Notes under the pieces: generated by a model
Databases searched by the model: none
What the model saw: only the letters and a program-made list of their open reading frames with translations
Told to the model about the DNA's origin: nothing
In this document: in pieces, positions 29,990 through 38,092 of the stretch
Position numbering within the stretch: position 1 is the stretch's first letter
Layout: every line of letters starts with the position of its first letter
Source of the DNA: a virus
Strand: one strand, 5' to 3'
DNA: 64,000 nt
Virus record (IMG/VR): IMGVR_UViG_3300047586_000066
Location: 1-64,000 of that record
Program-made: the position numbers and the translations under genes

Positions 29990-30306
29990 TTTGGGGATCT
30001 CCGAGGCGCCTTGGCCGGGGTGGCGAATACGACTCGAAGCTCATGTTTCTTCATTTCCCTATATCGCAACAGGTCCGGGTCATTGAACCCCATGCCGGCA
30101 AAGCCCCGGCCGAGCGTGAATTGCCTCATCTGTATTTCGTGGACCTGGAATCCGCAGAACGAACAATGCATCAACCTGACAAAGACATTTTTGCGAACCT
30201 TGAAATCCATCACTCGCAACACGTCCGGGAAAAAATGTCCCGCTTCGTCGGATGGGACCTGGCCGGGGAAGTACGGCCCAGACTTTTCTTTCTTTTTCGC
30301 GTCCAT
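29986..30306 (-). CDS. Small protein with one zinc knuckle
   Basis: 106 residues. CSFCGF sits in the middle, followed by basic helices and a proline-rich end. Function unknown. Confidence 0.55.
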   Translation of the reverse strand: MDAKKKEKSGPYFPGQVPSDEAGHFFPDVLRVMDFKVRKNVFVRLMHCSFCGFQVHEIQMRQFTLGRGFAGMGFNDPDLLRYREMKKHELRVVFATPAKAPRRSPK

Positions 30307-30323
30307 TTCCTACCTCCCCGGTA

Positions 30324-30551
30324 TCAGTCCGGCATCTTCATCATGCCAGGCTCTTTCTCGGCGTATTCCTCGAACCATTGCAAATCGTCGAGTACTTTCC
30401 TCAACTTCGTGACAGGAACTCCATTGGCGGCAGCTTCGGCAAGCCAAAACCGGATGGTTCTAATTCCCAACTTGTCCCATCCGATAAGGGTGAACACCGG
30501 AACATTGTCCGGTATCTTTGTAAACTTCTCTTTGCAACATTTTGCAGGCAT
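30324..30551 (-). CDS. Small hypothetical protein
   Basis: 75 residues with a CC pair near the start and a compact helical body (IRFWLAEAAANGVPVTKLRKVLDDL). No family recognised. Confidence 0.5.
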   Translation of the reverse strand: MPAKCCKEKFTKIPDNVPVFTLIGWDKLGIRTIRFWLAEAAANGVPVTKLRKVLDDLQWFEEYAEKEPGMMKMPD

Positions 30552-30590
30552 AGCTGCATACCTCCTTGGTGATATACCGGCTGCGTAAGT

Positions 30591-31106
30591 TTACGCTCCG
30601 ATTTTCGAAAAGATCTTTCCAAGCACGGTCATCATGTCGTTCTGGTTCGATATGATGGTGACCTGGTTCGTCAGCATAATCGACTGTTTCCCCGCGGCGG
30701 TCTGCTGAGAAGCCAGCATGAACCGGGTTCCCTGGTCCAACTTGAACCATGCCTGAATATTCGTGATCGCCTGGAGGATCGAGGGTAGGAGGTTCGCAAA
30801 CAGCTCCTTGTCCTTCGCCGTGTCCTGGAATGGAGTGGCCACGATCGAGTATTTCACATTCAAGTCCTCGACCAGTTCCTCGCGCAACAGCTCATCAATA
30901 TCCTTTTCCAGGATCGAGAGCTGGGTATTGACCACCGGAATCGGCACTCCGAGCATGGTCGCCATCCCAAGCAGCGCCATCGTGTAGAAATTCAGCGCCA
31001 ACAGGTCCGGCACGTCGAACTTTGCAGCCTGAATCCCGGGCAGCGCGGCCAACAATTTCGTTCCTTTCTCATTCAACAAAGCATAATCATCGGTTGTTGC
31101 TGGCAT
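30591..31106 (-). CDS. Helical protein of unknown function
   Basis: 171 residues, mostly hydrophobic helices without membrane length, and a conserved-looking TNQVTIISNQNDMMTVLGK segment. It lies between zinc and paralogue genes in the leftward operon. Confidence 0.55.
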   Translation of the reverse strand: MPATTDDYALLNEKGTKLLAALPGIQAAKFDVPDLLALNFYTMALLGMATMLGVPIPVVNTQLSILEKDIDELLREELVEDLNVKYSIVATPFQDTAKDKELFANLLPSILQAITNIQAWFKLDQGTRFMLASQQTAAGKQSIMLTNQVTIISNQNDMMTVLGKIFSKIGA

Positions 31107-31127
31107 AACACTCTCCTTTTGAATTGT

Positions 31128-31319
31128 TTAACGTGAAACTACTGGTTGGTACTGAATCACCCGGTACGGGAGTACCTCATACCCACAATACCGGTCGTTC
31201 GTTTTACATTTCTCAACAAAATTCCGAGCTTCCTGCCGAGTAGTTTTGCAGCCTCGAAATTTCCATCCCTCGGAAATATCGCTCCATGACTCGACCACCC
31301 ACAATCTTGGGAAATTCAT
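31128..31319 (-). CDS. Small paralogue 2 of an LWVV family
   Basis: 63 residues, RLWVVESW then YRVIQYQPV, with the same helix between. Relative of the genes at 28553 and 33035. Start overlaps the preceding stop. Confidence 0.6.
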   Translation of the reverse strand: MNFPRLWVVESWSDISEGWKFRGCKTTRQEARNFVEKCKTNDRYCGYEVLPYRVIQYQPVVSR

Positions 31320-32020
31320 TCGAAAACCTCTTCCTTTTTATTGACAAACACTCTGATCGGTCCATAGCCGAGCACTTTTTCGGCCGCTTTCTCGATTCTC
31401 TCTCTGTTCGCCGTGATTCGTTCCCGGATGGAGTCAAAACCACTGGCCGAGAGACGAAGGGTAAGCGCCTTATTGTCCAAGTAGGCATCAGGGACCGCCA
31501 AGAGAAGACTCTCGAGCATCTCCGAATTAACGTTCGTGGCAATCCGGACAAGCAGGTCTTTCATGTCTGGGCCCTTCGCGGTCGAAGGGGTTTTCTCATT
31601 TTCCTCGAGAGGAGTATCCGTGCATTCCAACATCCCGATGACCGTTTCCAGCTTGGTCACTCTTTTGCGCTGAAATTGGAATACCCTCTCCCACGGTTTG
31701 CGCCGCTCATGCAATTCCCGAATTTGAGCGTCGATCACCGTCAGATCATTCTTACTCCGCTCGAAAACCTGCTTCGCATTAGCCAGATCCGCCTTCAGAA
31801 TCTCGATTGCCCCGCGGTCAATTCCCATAAGAAACCTCCCATTGCATTCACACACGCTCGACAGACCTCCACCACGAGTCGGATCATTCAGCCTGTCATA
31901 CAGAGTCTTTCCCGGAGGACAGTGTAGGCACCCCCCAAGAAAATGCCACCCGCAGTAGCATCGCTTCCGCGGGTCTACTCGCGTTATGTTTTGCATAAAC
32001 CGGTCCTGATCCTCGCTCAT
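31316..32020 (-). CDS. Zinc-knuckle plus coiled-coil protein
   Basis: 234 residues from ATG 32020. RCYCGWHFLGGCLHC then CECNGRF supply four to six cysteines for one or two zincs. A long helix (residues 80-130) and a basic C-terminal domain follow. No function assigned. Confidence 0.55.
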   Translation of the reverse strand: MSEDQDRFMQNITRVDPRKRCYCGWHFLGGCLHCPPGKTLYDRLNDPTRGGGLSSVCECNGRFLMGIDRGAIEILKADLANAKQVFERSKNDLTVIDAQIRELHERRKPWERVFQFQRKRVTKLETVIGMLECTDTPLEENEKTPSTAKGPDMKDLLVRIATNVNSEMLESLLLAVPDAYLDNKALTLRLSASGFDSIRERITANRERIEKAAEKVLGYGPIRVFVNKKEEVFE

Positions 32021-32298
32021 TCGAGCACCACTCCTGTTTTTGTAGCCAGTCCCAGACATGGCGGATTCGGCGCTTTGTCGCAGAATTCGAGCGCCAGGAA
32101 GACATCGATCTCAGCACCCATCTGGATCATCGCCGTGTGCGCGGCCACGACCTTTGGATTGTTGGCATAGGCGCCTTCGGTGATTACTCGTAGGAAAGCC
32201 GGCCTACCGCAATACGGACACTCCCGAGCGTTCTTAGGATCATTCGCTGCGATCGCGTAGAGCCATTTGCAGTTATTTTTGATGCTTTTGACGTCCAT
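32017..32298 (-). CDS. Small zinc protein
   Basis: 93 residues. CPYCGRPAF and LEFCD provide metal ligands; the rest is a compact alpha/beta body. Coupled to the gene downstream. Confidence 0.55.
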   Translation of the reverse strand: MDVKSIKNNCKWLYAIAANDPKNARECPYCGRPAFLRVITEGAYANNPKVVAAHTAMIQMGAEIDVFLALEFCDKAPNPPCLGLATKTGVVLE

Positions 32299-32383
32299 CA
32301 GATCCTCCTTTTATTTCCTTGCTCTTCTTCGGAAGAACTGCCGCAAGAAGTTCCTCGACATACGGCAGCACCCAGCTCCGCAT
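32273..32383 (-). CDS. Possible 36-residue protein
   Basis: Open frame MRSWVLPYVEELLAAVLPKK ending over the start of the next gene. Plausible coupling, but ribosome site and conservation are unclear. Confidence 0.35.
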   Translation of the reverse strand: MRSWVLPYVEELLAAVLPKKSKEIKGGSDGRQKHQK

Positions 32384-32401
32384 CGCAGGTTATTTTCAGG
32401 C

Positions 32402-32809
32402 TCACGCTTCCATCGCCGTCCAAGATTCGATTGCCTTGGTAACTCGATCCATGGCCATCTTTGCGGCCTCTAAGGCTACAACTGGCGAAGTATTCGCGTA
32501 TACATCATTGAGACGTATTTCCAAGCACCATGCATATCCTTGGATAAGAACTTCCTTTCGCCATATCGTGAAATCCGGTCGGTAATCGCCCAACTCGCTC
32601 TCAATTTTAAGAACAAATCTCGCTAGGTTTTCAATGCGTTCGTCTGTACTGTGTTCGAAATATACATGCGGCCACCCTCGTCCATGTCCACAACAGGACG
32701 ATGTTGTAACAAATCCGGCGGCATTTAGCGCGTCACAAAGAGGGATAATCTCATCGTCTAGTTTCTCTTCGTAATTAGGGTCATAACGAACAACATTCCA
32801 ATCAGCCAT
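32402..32809 (-). CDS. Conserved phage protein of unknown function
   Basis: 135 residues. TTSSCCGHGRGWPHVYFEHSTDERIENLARFV is a tight conserved stretch with CC and H that could bind metal. A ribosome site AAAGGGT precedes ATG 32809. Similar small proteins occur in many phages; role unknown. Confidence 0.6.
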   Translation of the reverse strand: MADWNVVRYDPNYEEKLDDEIIPLCDALNAAGFVTTSSCCGHGRGWPHVYFEHSTDERIENLARFVLKIESELGDYRPDFTIWRKEVLIQGYAWCLEIRLNDVYANTSPVVALEAAKMAMDRVTKAIESWTAMEA

Positions 32810-32821
32810 ATTTTTACCCTT

Positions 32822-33045
32822 TCACCCTGCAATCTCCTCGCAGATCCGCTCGGCCAGCTCCGCAGCCAAAGCTGATAGTCTTCCTTCGCGTGCTTCGAGC
32901 TGTACTCCCTGGTCGTGAAACAGGACGAGAAAGCCGGCCCCTGCTTCAACGTCTTCATCAGCCTCCGCGCCGCTTCCTGCCGCCAGCCCCGTTTCGCCAT
33001 AATTACCCCCGAAAAGCCCACGATTCCCGCGACATCACCATTTTG
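32822..33045 (-). pseudogene. Gene-like frame without a usable start
   Basis: A frame ending TGA at 32822, just ahead of the next ribosome site, encodes a convincing C-terminus (FLVLFHDQGVQLEAREGRL), but no ATG, GTG or TTG starts it. A second frame from ATG 33003 gives a good N-terminus (MAKRGWRQEAARRLMKTL) and then turns arginine-rich. A frameshift inside a small gene would reconcile them. A sequence error is equally possible. Confidence 0.3.
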
Positions 33046-33220
33046 CCGGAATGTACTTCTCGATCCGGAATGTGATCGGACTTGTCGGCGCCGGATAAGC
33101 ACCCTTGTACCACTCAACCTGTTCCCGTGCTTCCCGCCTGGATCTGCAAGTGCTTCGGAAATACCATTCAGTGTCCTTCTGAGCCCGCACCAGAATCACC
33201 CACAAATAGGGCATCTTCAT
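33035..33220 (-). CDS. Small paralogue 3 of an LWVV family
   Basis: 61 residues, YLWVILVR then FRIEKYIPAKW. Third of the repeated family at 28553 and 31128. Start overlaps the previous stop (ATGA). Confidence 0.6.
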   Translation of the reverse strand: MKMPYLWVILVRAQKDTEWYFRSTCRSRREAREQVEWYKGAYPAPTSPITFRIEKYIPAKW

Positions 33221-33399
33221 CCCTCAGCCTCTTTCGCTATCGTTGCGTCAATCCGCTGGATGATCTCCGCCCGGAGTGTCGCTATCTGTCGCGCAACCAT
33301 CGCTCCCGCCATCACGACCGCCGCAGCTTGTTCCCCTCCGGTCATCTCCAGAATGCTTCTCCATAAATCCCGATCGTCCTGATCAATCACTTTCCCCAT
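33217..33399 (-). CDS. Small helical protein
   Basis: 60 residues from ATG 33399, which overlaps the stop of the regulator gene as TGATG. Mostly one alanine-rich helix. Confidence 0.5.
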   Translation of the reverse strand: MGKVIDQDDRDLWRSILEMTGGEQAAAVVMAGAMVARQIATLRAEIIQRIDATIAKEAEG

Positions 33400-33959
33400 C
33401 ACTCGTCCTCCCCTCGAAACCCGCTCCGCGCTGCCACTCTCCTCCGGCGCCGGCCACGCTTGATTGCCAAAATTCTATCCGCATCACGAATCAGCCGCTC
33501 GAACGCCTCCCAGTACACTTTCTCAATCTCCTTCGCTCCGCACTCCCACCGGCAGATCGTGTCATTATTTACGCCCAACTCAGCGCCCACTTCTCCTTGC
33601 CGAAGCCCGGCTATCTTCCGCAAATCCCGCAACGCGTTCCCATCCATCATCAACCATCTCCTTTGCAATCGGGTTATCCGTTTCCTGGCCGACTCCCGTG
33701 CGTATTCCTCGTAAACCTCTCTTCCGTCCTGCCAGTAATCCCGATATTCAAGCTCAGGTATGATCTTCCCTGCATGCAACCTTAAATGATCGGTTGCCCA
33801 GACAAAAACCCCATACAAAGGACGCCCGTAATCCGGATGATGGAAGAACTTCCCCTCGATTACCGGAATAACTCCCGCTTTTCTGGCTACTTGGACCAGT
33901 TCTTTCGTCCTTTTCCGGCGTCTGGCATCTTGGGCAGTCCATGTGTCATCTGTGATCAT
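33399..33959 (-). CDS. XRE-type HTH regulator, first gene of the leftward operon
   Basis: 186 residues. The C-terminal half has LRDLRKIAGLRQGEVGAELGVNNDTICRWE, a complete XRE helix-turn-helix at residues ~112-141. The N-terminal half is a separate basic alpha/beta domain. The gene starts 20 bases after a strong -10 and just after an inverted repeat GTTAG-TGT-CTAAC at the likely transcript start, so it may control its own promoter. Confidence 0.72.
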   Translation of the reverse strand: MITDDTWTAQDARRRKRTKELVQVARKAGVIPVIEGKFFHHPDYGRPLYGVFVWATDHLRLHAGKIIPELEYRDYWQDGREVYEEYARESARKRITRLQRRWLMMDGNALRDLRKIAGLRQGEVGAELGVNNDTICRWECGAKEIEKVYWEAFERLIRDADRILAIKRGRRRRRVAARSGFRGEDE

Positions 33960-33963
33960 GAAA

Positions 33964-33976
33964 GTTAGTGTCTAAC
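33964..33976. promoter_or_regulatory. Operator-like inverted repeat at the leftward start
   Basis: GTTAG-TGT-CTAAC, perfect arms of five bases, between the -10 and the ATG of the XRE-type gene. Likely regulator site. Confidence 0.5.
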
Positions 33977-33979
33977 GCG

Positions 33980-34007
33980 ATTCTACACGGTAATATTCGC
34001 GTGTCAA
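33980..34007 (-). promoter_or_regulatory. Main leftward sigma-70 promoter
   Basis: Minus strand TTGACA (34002-34007), 16 bases, TAGAAT (33980-33985). Drives the XRE-type gene and the long operon to its left. Confidence 0.75.
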
Positions 34008-34451
34008 GCGAAAAAAGTAGCACGGAAAAGAAAACTTTTTTATGCATATCAGGGTTAGGTACCGAATCCAAGACCTGGCCATGCCCTCACCCTCGACCTA
34101 CCCCTGCCCCTCGACCTTTCCCTGCCCAGAATTTCGTCCTGTCCCTGGTCTCGGTCCCAGTCCATGGCGTTGCTGATGCCTGATTTGCGCGGATTTGCTC
34201 GTCGCATCTTCTATTACTGCGATTCGAGCTCTGCCGATCACGGTCTATGTCATTAGCACGTCTGGAGTTAGCGTTTTCACCCTCCGGACATGGTAACACT
34301 ATGCTGCATTGTTACCATGTTAGACATAGACGTAAGTGTAGTCCTAGCTATGGATTAGGATGAGGACAATAGCATCATGGCTGCCGACATGCATGCCACA
34401 ATTTGCCCTTTTCCTGGCTTTGGGTGTTAGCACTCGGCATTCTGTTTCGCG
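34008..34451. other. Non-coding control region
   Basis: No convincing gene in about 440 bases. It holds a pyrimidine-rich stretch with repeated CCCCTGCCC/CCCTGCCC words at 34095-34128, an inverted repeat at 34289-34319, and AT-rich DNA near 34320-34350 that resembles a plus-strand promoter remnant. It separates the two divergent halves of the window. Confidence 0.5.
34289..34319. promoter_or_regulatory. Inverted repeat, operator-like
   Basis: CATGGTAACA, an 11-base spacer, TGTTACCATG: two perfect 10-base arms. A GTTACCATG half-site recurs inside the promoter at 38543. Confidence 0.6.
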
Positions 34452-34922
34452 CTATGATTCTGCCTGCATTTGGTTTGTCGCATGCCTTTGGCGTAATTGG
34501 TCGTAATCATGGCGGTTCTTGAGGCGGGCGGCGCGGATGGTGGGGAGGTAGGCGAGGCGGATGGAGCGGTTTTCTTTGGCGATGATGCGGGTGATTTGTT
34601 CATTGGGGACGAAGGTGACGGTCAGGTATTTGGGAGTCTGGGGGATTCCCCACCTGGTTCTCCATGCGGACAGCGGTCTATCGCGCTGATATCCTATTTC
34701 GATACGTCCGAGACCTGTCAATGTGCATATTGCCTTTGTACCTCTGGGAATGTTCCTTGCCATTGCCTCTATCCAGGTTTCGAGAGCGAGGCTGATACCC
34801 TGTATTCCGTGATCGGCTTCTGTCTGAGTCATTCCTCCCACTTCGATCATCAGCTCTGCCAGTTTCCTCTTGTCCATTCTGGCAATGATCGGAGGCTTTT
34901 CCCCTCGATTCCTCGTTGCCAT
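34452..34922 (-). CDS. HU/IHF-like DNA-binding protein
   Basis: 156 residues. From MDKRKLAELMIEVGGMTQTEADHGIQGI, through IPRGTKAICTLTGLGRIEIGYQ, to TVTFVPNEQITRII it follows HU: two helices, a beta saddle and a final helix, at about residues 16-115. N- and C-terminal extensions are basic. It is separated from the XRE-type regulator by the control region and is preceded by a GTGCAC palindrome and a GGGGAAAGAG leader. Probably shapes phage DNA or the control region. Confidence 0.65.
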   Translation of the reverse strand: MATRNRGEKPPIIARMDKRKLAELMIEVGGMTQTEADHGIQGISLALETWIEAMARNIPRGTKAICTLTGLGRIEIGYQRDRPLSAWRTRWGIPQTPKYLTVTFVPNEQITRIIAKENRSIRLAYLPTIRAARLKNRHDYDQLRQRHATNQMQAES

Positions 34923-34939
34923 GGCTCTTTCCCCTATCT

Positions 34940-34953
34940 GTGCACTAGTGCAC
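34940..34953. repeat. GTGCAC-TA-GTGCAC palindrome
   Basis: Perfect 14-base palindrome between the HU-like gene and its leader purine run. Confidence 0.65.
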
Positions 34954-35032
34954 TCGTAAATTATTTTTTGCTTCTATCTGCCTGATTCTGTGTGCCTTGC
35001 GCTCTTAGTACATTGTCGAAAGAAGATAATAC

Positions 35033-35062
35033 TTGACAAGATGTTAACGTTTCGGCGATACT
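35033..35062 (+). promoter_or_regulatory. Rightward sigma-70 promoter
   Basis: TTGACA (35033-35038), 18 bases, GATACT (35057-35062). GTCGAAAGAA lies just upstream, as at the other plus-strand promoter (38543). First promoter of the plus-strand region. Confidence 0.65.
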
Positions 35063-35090
35063 TGTCGATATAAAGTTTAGGAGGACTCCA

Positions 35091-35309
35091 ATGAAATCCC
35101 CAGCAGTCTCAATTAAAACCCACCCACAATATCCGGAAACCCATGTGCTTGTTGAAGTTGAATCCCGTGGGCGCGTATATGCAATCTCTTGGGCGCGTCC
35201 ATGGCCTACTGAGTCCGAAGTTCTTGAGGCTTGGGCAGAAGATCATCAGCGCACTCCCAAGTATCGTGTTTTCAGGCCATTCGATCATACCACAGGGAGA
35301 GAATTATAA
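35091..35309 (+). CDS. Small hypothetical protein
   Basis: 72 residues after TTTAGGAGGAC. Beta-rich start (VLVEVESRGRVYAISWARPW), basic end. First gene of the rightward group; its stop overlaps the next start (TAATG). Confidence 0.6.
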   Translation: MKSPAVSIKTHPQYPETHVLVEVESRGRVYAISWARPWPTESEVLEAWAEDHQRTPKYRVFRPFDHTTGREL

Positions 35310-35605
35310 TGCGTCCTACAACAAAAAGATTCTCCGCCCGTGAAGGTCGTCTCAAGACCAAACTCCGCGCATTGCTCTTGTGCGAAGGGTTTGATTGTGA
35401 CTTCTTCTGGGAACAACAGGGCTATTTCCGTATCCATGGCGTTGAGTGCGATATAGCCTCATGGGGAGTCTATGCTTGGTTTGCTGGCCAACCCGTTTCC
35501 CTCCATTGCTGGGAAACCATGACTGAGTGCGTTAAGTATGGCATTACCGTATCTCCTTACGATAGCGGCGATTACGTAGTCATTTCCAAAAAATCCTTAG
35601 TTTAG
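35309..35605 (+). CDS. Hypothetical protein
   Basis: 98 residues from ATG 35309; the longer frame is rejected because it overlaps the previous gene. Cysteine- and aromatic-rich (LLLCEGFDCDFFWEQQGYF). Function unknown. Confidence 0.6.
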   Translation: MRPTTKRFSAREGRLKTKLRALLLCEGFDCDFFWEQQGYFRIHGVECDIASWGVYAWFAGQPVSLHCWETMTECVKYGITVSPYDSGDYVVISKKSLV

Positions 35606-35616
35606 GAGGTTTACTC

Positions 35617-35931
35617 ATGGCTGTATTGTATCAAAAACCATTGAATCCACAACTCTTTGAACACAAGGTCAGACAAGCACTTAAGGCTTTCCACATGGAC
35701 ATCGAAGCCGGATCCGTGGCTGGTCGTGCTGCTCTCAATACCCTGACCTTACTCGATGATATTCTCCCTGGCAAGCCTGAATTAGGCCCGGATTTCTGGA
35801 ACGCTCTTCCCGATGACACACCCTTGACTCCTAAACTGGATACAGAGAAATGTCTTATGTGTTCCGCTCCCGTTGTTCCGCCTTTGGTTCTCTGCCCTGA
35901 CTGTCTCTCGGAAGTGGACGCCCGTCGCTAG
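35617..35931 (+). CDS. Small protein with a C-terminal zinc ribbon
   Basis: 104 residues with AGGAGG upstream. CLMCSAP and CPDCLSEV form a ribbon at the end; the body is helical. Precedes the first two-hairpin leader. Confidence 0.62.
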   Translation: MAVLYQKPLNPQLFEHKVRQALKAFHMDIEAGSVAGRAALNTLTLLDDILPGKPELGPDFWNALPDDTPLTPKLDTEKCLMCSAPVVPPLVLCPDCLSEVDARR

Positions 35932-35946
35932 TTTCGAGTTCCTGGC

Positions 35947-36001
35947 ACGGCTCCCGGCCGTGTCTGGAATCCGCAATTATGCGGGGAAGAGAGAGACTCG
36001 A
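35947..36001 (+). promoter_or_regulatory. Two-hairpin leader 1
   Basis: Hairpin one has arms CACGGC/GCCGTG; hairpin two is CCGCA-ATTA-TGCGG (35971-35984). Its last bases run straight into GGGGAAGAGAGAGAC, followed by ATG 36002. Confidence 0.65.
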
Positions 36002-36280
36002 ATGATAGACCATACAGAAGGCCCATGGGAAATAATCCCAGAAAAGAAAAACCCTCTCTATTGCTATATTTACGACAAGGCGAGGAAACATCTAGGGCAG
36101 ATCTGCTCTGTTATGGATTCCCCAAAATCCGGCAATGCTCACCTTATCGTCAGTTCGCCTGAACTGCTCGCAGCCTGCGAGGCCGCCTACGCTGAAATTC
36201 TGCCGATTGATGCCGCTTGGGCAGTCACTCTCAGAATTAAACTGAACAAAGCAATCACCAAAGCCAAAGGGAGGAAATAA
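36002..36280 (+). CDS. Conserved small phage protein
   Basis: 92 residues. MIDHTEGPWEIIPEKK, then AHLIVSSPELLAACEAAYAE, a pattern of small phage proteins (HTxGPW...A-x-L-I-x-x-x-P-E-L-L). No known activity. First of the leader-controlled genes. Confidence 0.65.
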   Translation: MIDHTEGPWEIIPEKKNPLYCYIYDKARKHLGQICSVMDSPKSGNAHLIVSSPELLAACEAAYAEILPIDAAWAVTLRIKLNKAITKAKGRK

Positions 36281-36283
36281 CCC

Positions 36284-36793
36284 ATGACAGAACAAAAACA
36301 AAAGCCTTCAATCGGTATCAGGCTCGTAACCTCTGGAGACGGCTATTATTTTCACGTCCACGCATGGCCACAACTCTACAGCTTTATAGCCGAGAAGTGG
36401 GAGTACTTCTCTGAATGGGAACGCAATCCCGATCTTCATAACGTCCTGGCTTCCTGCCAGTGTGACAGGGAGAAGCAAGGCGATAACCCCTCGTATGCCT
36501 GGTCAGTAGAGAATCAAGCCCCTCGCTTCGATCTTCGAGACGCACAGCGAGCCGTCAAGCAGCTTGGACCGATTGACAAGAAAATGAACAAGATAGCCGC
36601 CGAGTTTGGCAGGCCGCAAACGTTTGGGCAATTCGTCCTCCACTTCTCCCGGGCTGTCGGCGCTACACAGCTTGTACGTGCTCCCCGATCTTTTGAGACC
36701 ACTGAGCATTCGGTAGACATTATAAACGTGGCTTTCCATGTCGATGAGCTTATCCGTGAGTTTCACGCGAAGTTTGCAGCAAAGTCTGCATAG
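36284..36793 (+). CDS. Hypothetical protein
   Basis: 169 residues, aromatic-rich N-terminus and a helical C-terminus. Four bases after the previous stop with GGAGG upstream. Function unknown. Confidence 0.6.
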   Translation: MTEQKQKPSIGIRLVTSGDGYYFHVHAWPQLYSFIAEKWEYFSEWERNPDLHNVLASCQCDREKQGDNPSYAWSVENQAPRFDLRDAQRAVKQLGPIDKKMNKIAAEFGRPQTFGQFVLHFSRAVGATQLVRAPRSFETTEHSVDIINVAFHVDELIREFHAKFAAKSA

Positions 36794-36805
36794 GAGGATC
36801 TGTCA

Positions 36806-37006
36806 ATGCACGAAGATAAATATTCGTTGACCACAATCCCTGACGATAGCGCAATCGGAATTGACGTGGTTTATTTTGAATCCTGCCGCCTAGCCAAGAA
36901 GTGGCTTAACGCCCTGACTACGTTCTCCTGCTACCGTGAGCTGAAAGACACGTGGTCTAATCGCGTCATTGCTCGTAAACATTTCGATCAGTCTTTGACA
37001 AGCTAG
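36806..37006 (+). CDS. Small hypothetical protein
   Basis: 66 residues after AGGAGG. Ends just before leader 2. Function unknown. Confidence 0.55.
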   Translation: MHEDKYSLTTIPDDSAIGIDVVYFESCRLAKKWLNALTTFSCYRELKDTWSNRVIARKHFDQSLTS

Positions 37007-37014
37007 GTTCGAGT

Positions 37015-37076
37015 CCTCGGCGCAATCTCCCATTGCGCCGAGGATCCGCACCTATGCGGGGAAAGAGAGAAACTCA
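37015..37076 (+). promoter_or_regulatory. Two-hairpin leader 2
   Basis: Hairpin one has a 12-base stem starting CCTCGGCGCAAT (37015-37043); hairpin two is CCGCA-CCTA-TGCGG (37046-37059). GGGGAAAGAGAGAAAC follows, then ATG 37077. Confidence 0.7.
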
Positions 37077-37676
37077 ATGTCTGAACAGCTCAACGGTGCC
37101 CCACACGAAGGAGGCAGTTCTCCATGGGGAAGGATTCAAGACGTTTGCCCGGAAGCACCTGGCATGTGGTTTGTCTCCACGGCTTCCCATGGCGGGATAA
37201 AGGTTACAAGGGCACTGAACGCACAGATTCCCGAATATATGCGTTGCGAAGGCGGATGGTACGAGGAGGATTGTGACTGGAGCATTCCCGCTCTTGTCTT
37301 CGCTGACACCATTACGTCTGACTCCCTCAAGAAATCCATTGCAGACGGCTCGGCCAGGTCAACTCTTCTCTCGTACAGGCCGGAAGCCTTCGAGAAGTTT
37401 ACCGGCGAAGTGGTTTATCCCGGCATGTCGTATGCTCGAGACCAAGAGATTTTTGAACGCGACAACAAAGACAACTGGGTAGTCATTGCCGCTTACGGTT
37501 CATGGCATGCCCAAGTTCCCAAGGGGTTCGTCGGTGTCACATGTACCCGTGGAGGCTTGCGCGGTTCTGGGTATCCCGTGGCGCACTTCCTAGTTGCCGA
37601 AACCGAATATGAAGCACGCGGGGGGAATTTTGTTGCTAACCCTGAAAAGCATCAGGCTATCCCTCGCTTTTCGTGA
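37077..37676 (+). CDS. DUF7007-like protein
   Basis: 199 residues. SSPWGRIQDVCPEAPGMWFV, STASHGGIKVTRAL and GGWYEEDCDWSIP follow the DUF7007 pattern found beside antirestriction genes on plasmids and phages. Histidines and cysteines in these runs may bind metal. No catalytic role is known. Confidence 0.7.
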   Translation: MSEQLNGAPHEGGSSPWGRIQDVCPEAPGMWFVSTASHGGIKVTRALNAQIPEYMRCEGGWYEEDCDWSIPALVFADTITSDSLKKSIADGSARSTLLSYRPEAFEKFTGEVVYPGMSYARDQEIFERDNKDNWVVIAAYGSWHAQVPKGFVGVTCTRGGLRGSGYPVAHFLVAETEYEARGGNFVANPEKHQAIPRFS

Positions 37677-37684
37677 TTCTCTTC

Positions 37685-37709
37685 CCCGCGTGCACTGAGT
37701 GCACGCGGG
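37685..37709. repeat. Extended GTGCAC palindrome
   Basis: CCCGCGTGCAC-TGA-GTGCACGCGGG, 11-base arms, between two genes; followed at once by GGAGG. A hairpin with no T-run, so not an obvious terminator. Confidence 0.6.
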
Positions 37710-37726
37710 CAGTCTGGAGGCAATTT

Positions 37727-38053
37727 ATGGATAATCTGAATCCGTGGAAACTGTCCCAAGGTGAAATCAATACCCTATTCCTTGCCTTGGATCGGCATTT
37801 GAAGAGTCAGCCGCTCCCACAAGAAAGCGACAAGCCGCGCATCGCAAGCGCCGATGAGTTCATGCTTATGACCATGCAGAGAAGCGGCCGCATTGACTTC
37901 AAACACCGCGACACCCGCAACTATGTCTACCTGGTTCCGGCACCAAAGGATGATGTCCTTGGACGTTTTGGCGTTCTGAATGACGGGTGGAGGCTTGAAG
38001 TTCCTTTTACTTCGGAGCCGTTCAAACGTGGATACTTCGACAAGTTCCAATGA
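37727..38053 (+). CDS. Hypothetical protein
   Basis: 108 residues from ATG 37727 with GGAGG upstream. Mixed alpha/beta. Function unknown. Confidence 0.58.
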   Translation: MDNLNPWKLSQGEINTLFLALDRHLKSQPLPQESDKPRIASADEFMLMTMQRSGRIDFKHRDTRNYVYLVPAPKDDVLGRFGVLNDGWRLEVPFTSEPFKRGYFDKFQ

Positions 38054-38065
38054 TGATCGACCAGT

Positions 38066-38092
38066 GAGCTTGTGCACTCAGTGCACAAGCTC
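38066..38092. repeat. Extended GTGCAC palindrome
   Basis: GAGCTTGTGCAC-TCA-GTGCACAAGCTC, 12-base arms. Flank TGATGATCGACCA recurs before the copy at 43110. Forms hairpin one of leader 3. Confidence 0.65.

Noticed and set aside
37685-37709. Rho-independent terminator
   Set aside because: Strong hairpin but no T-run; it is followed directly by a ribosome site.
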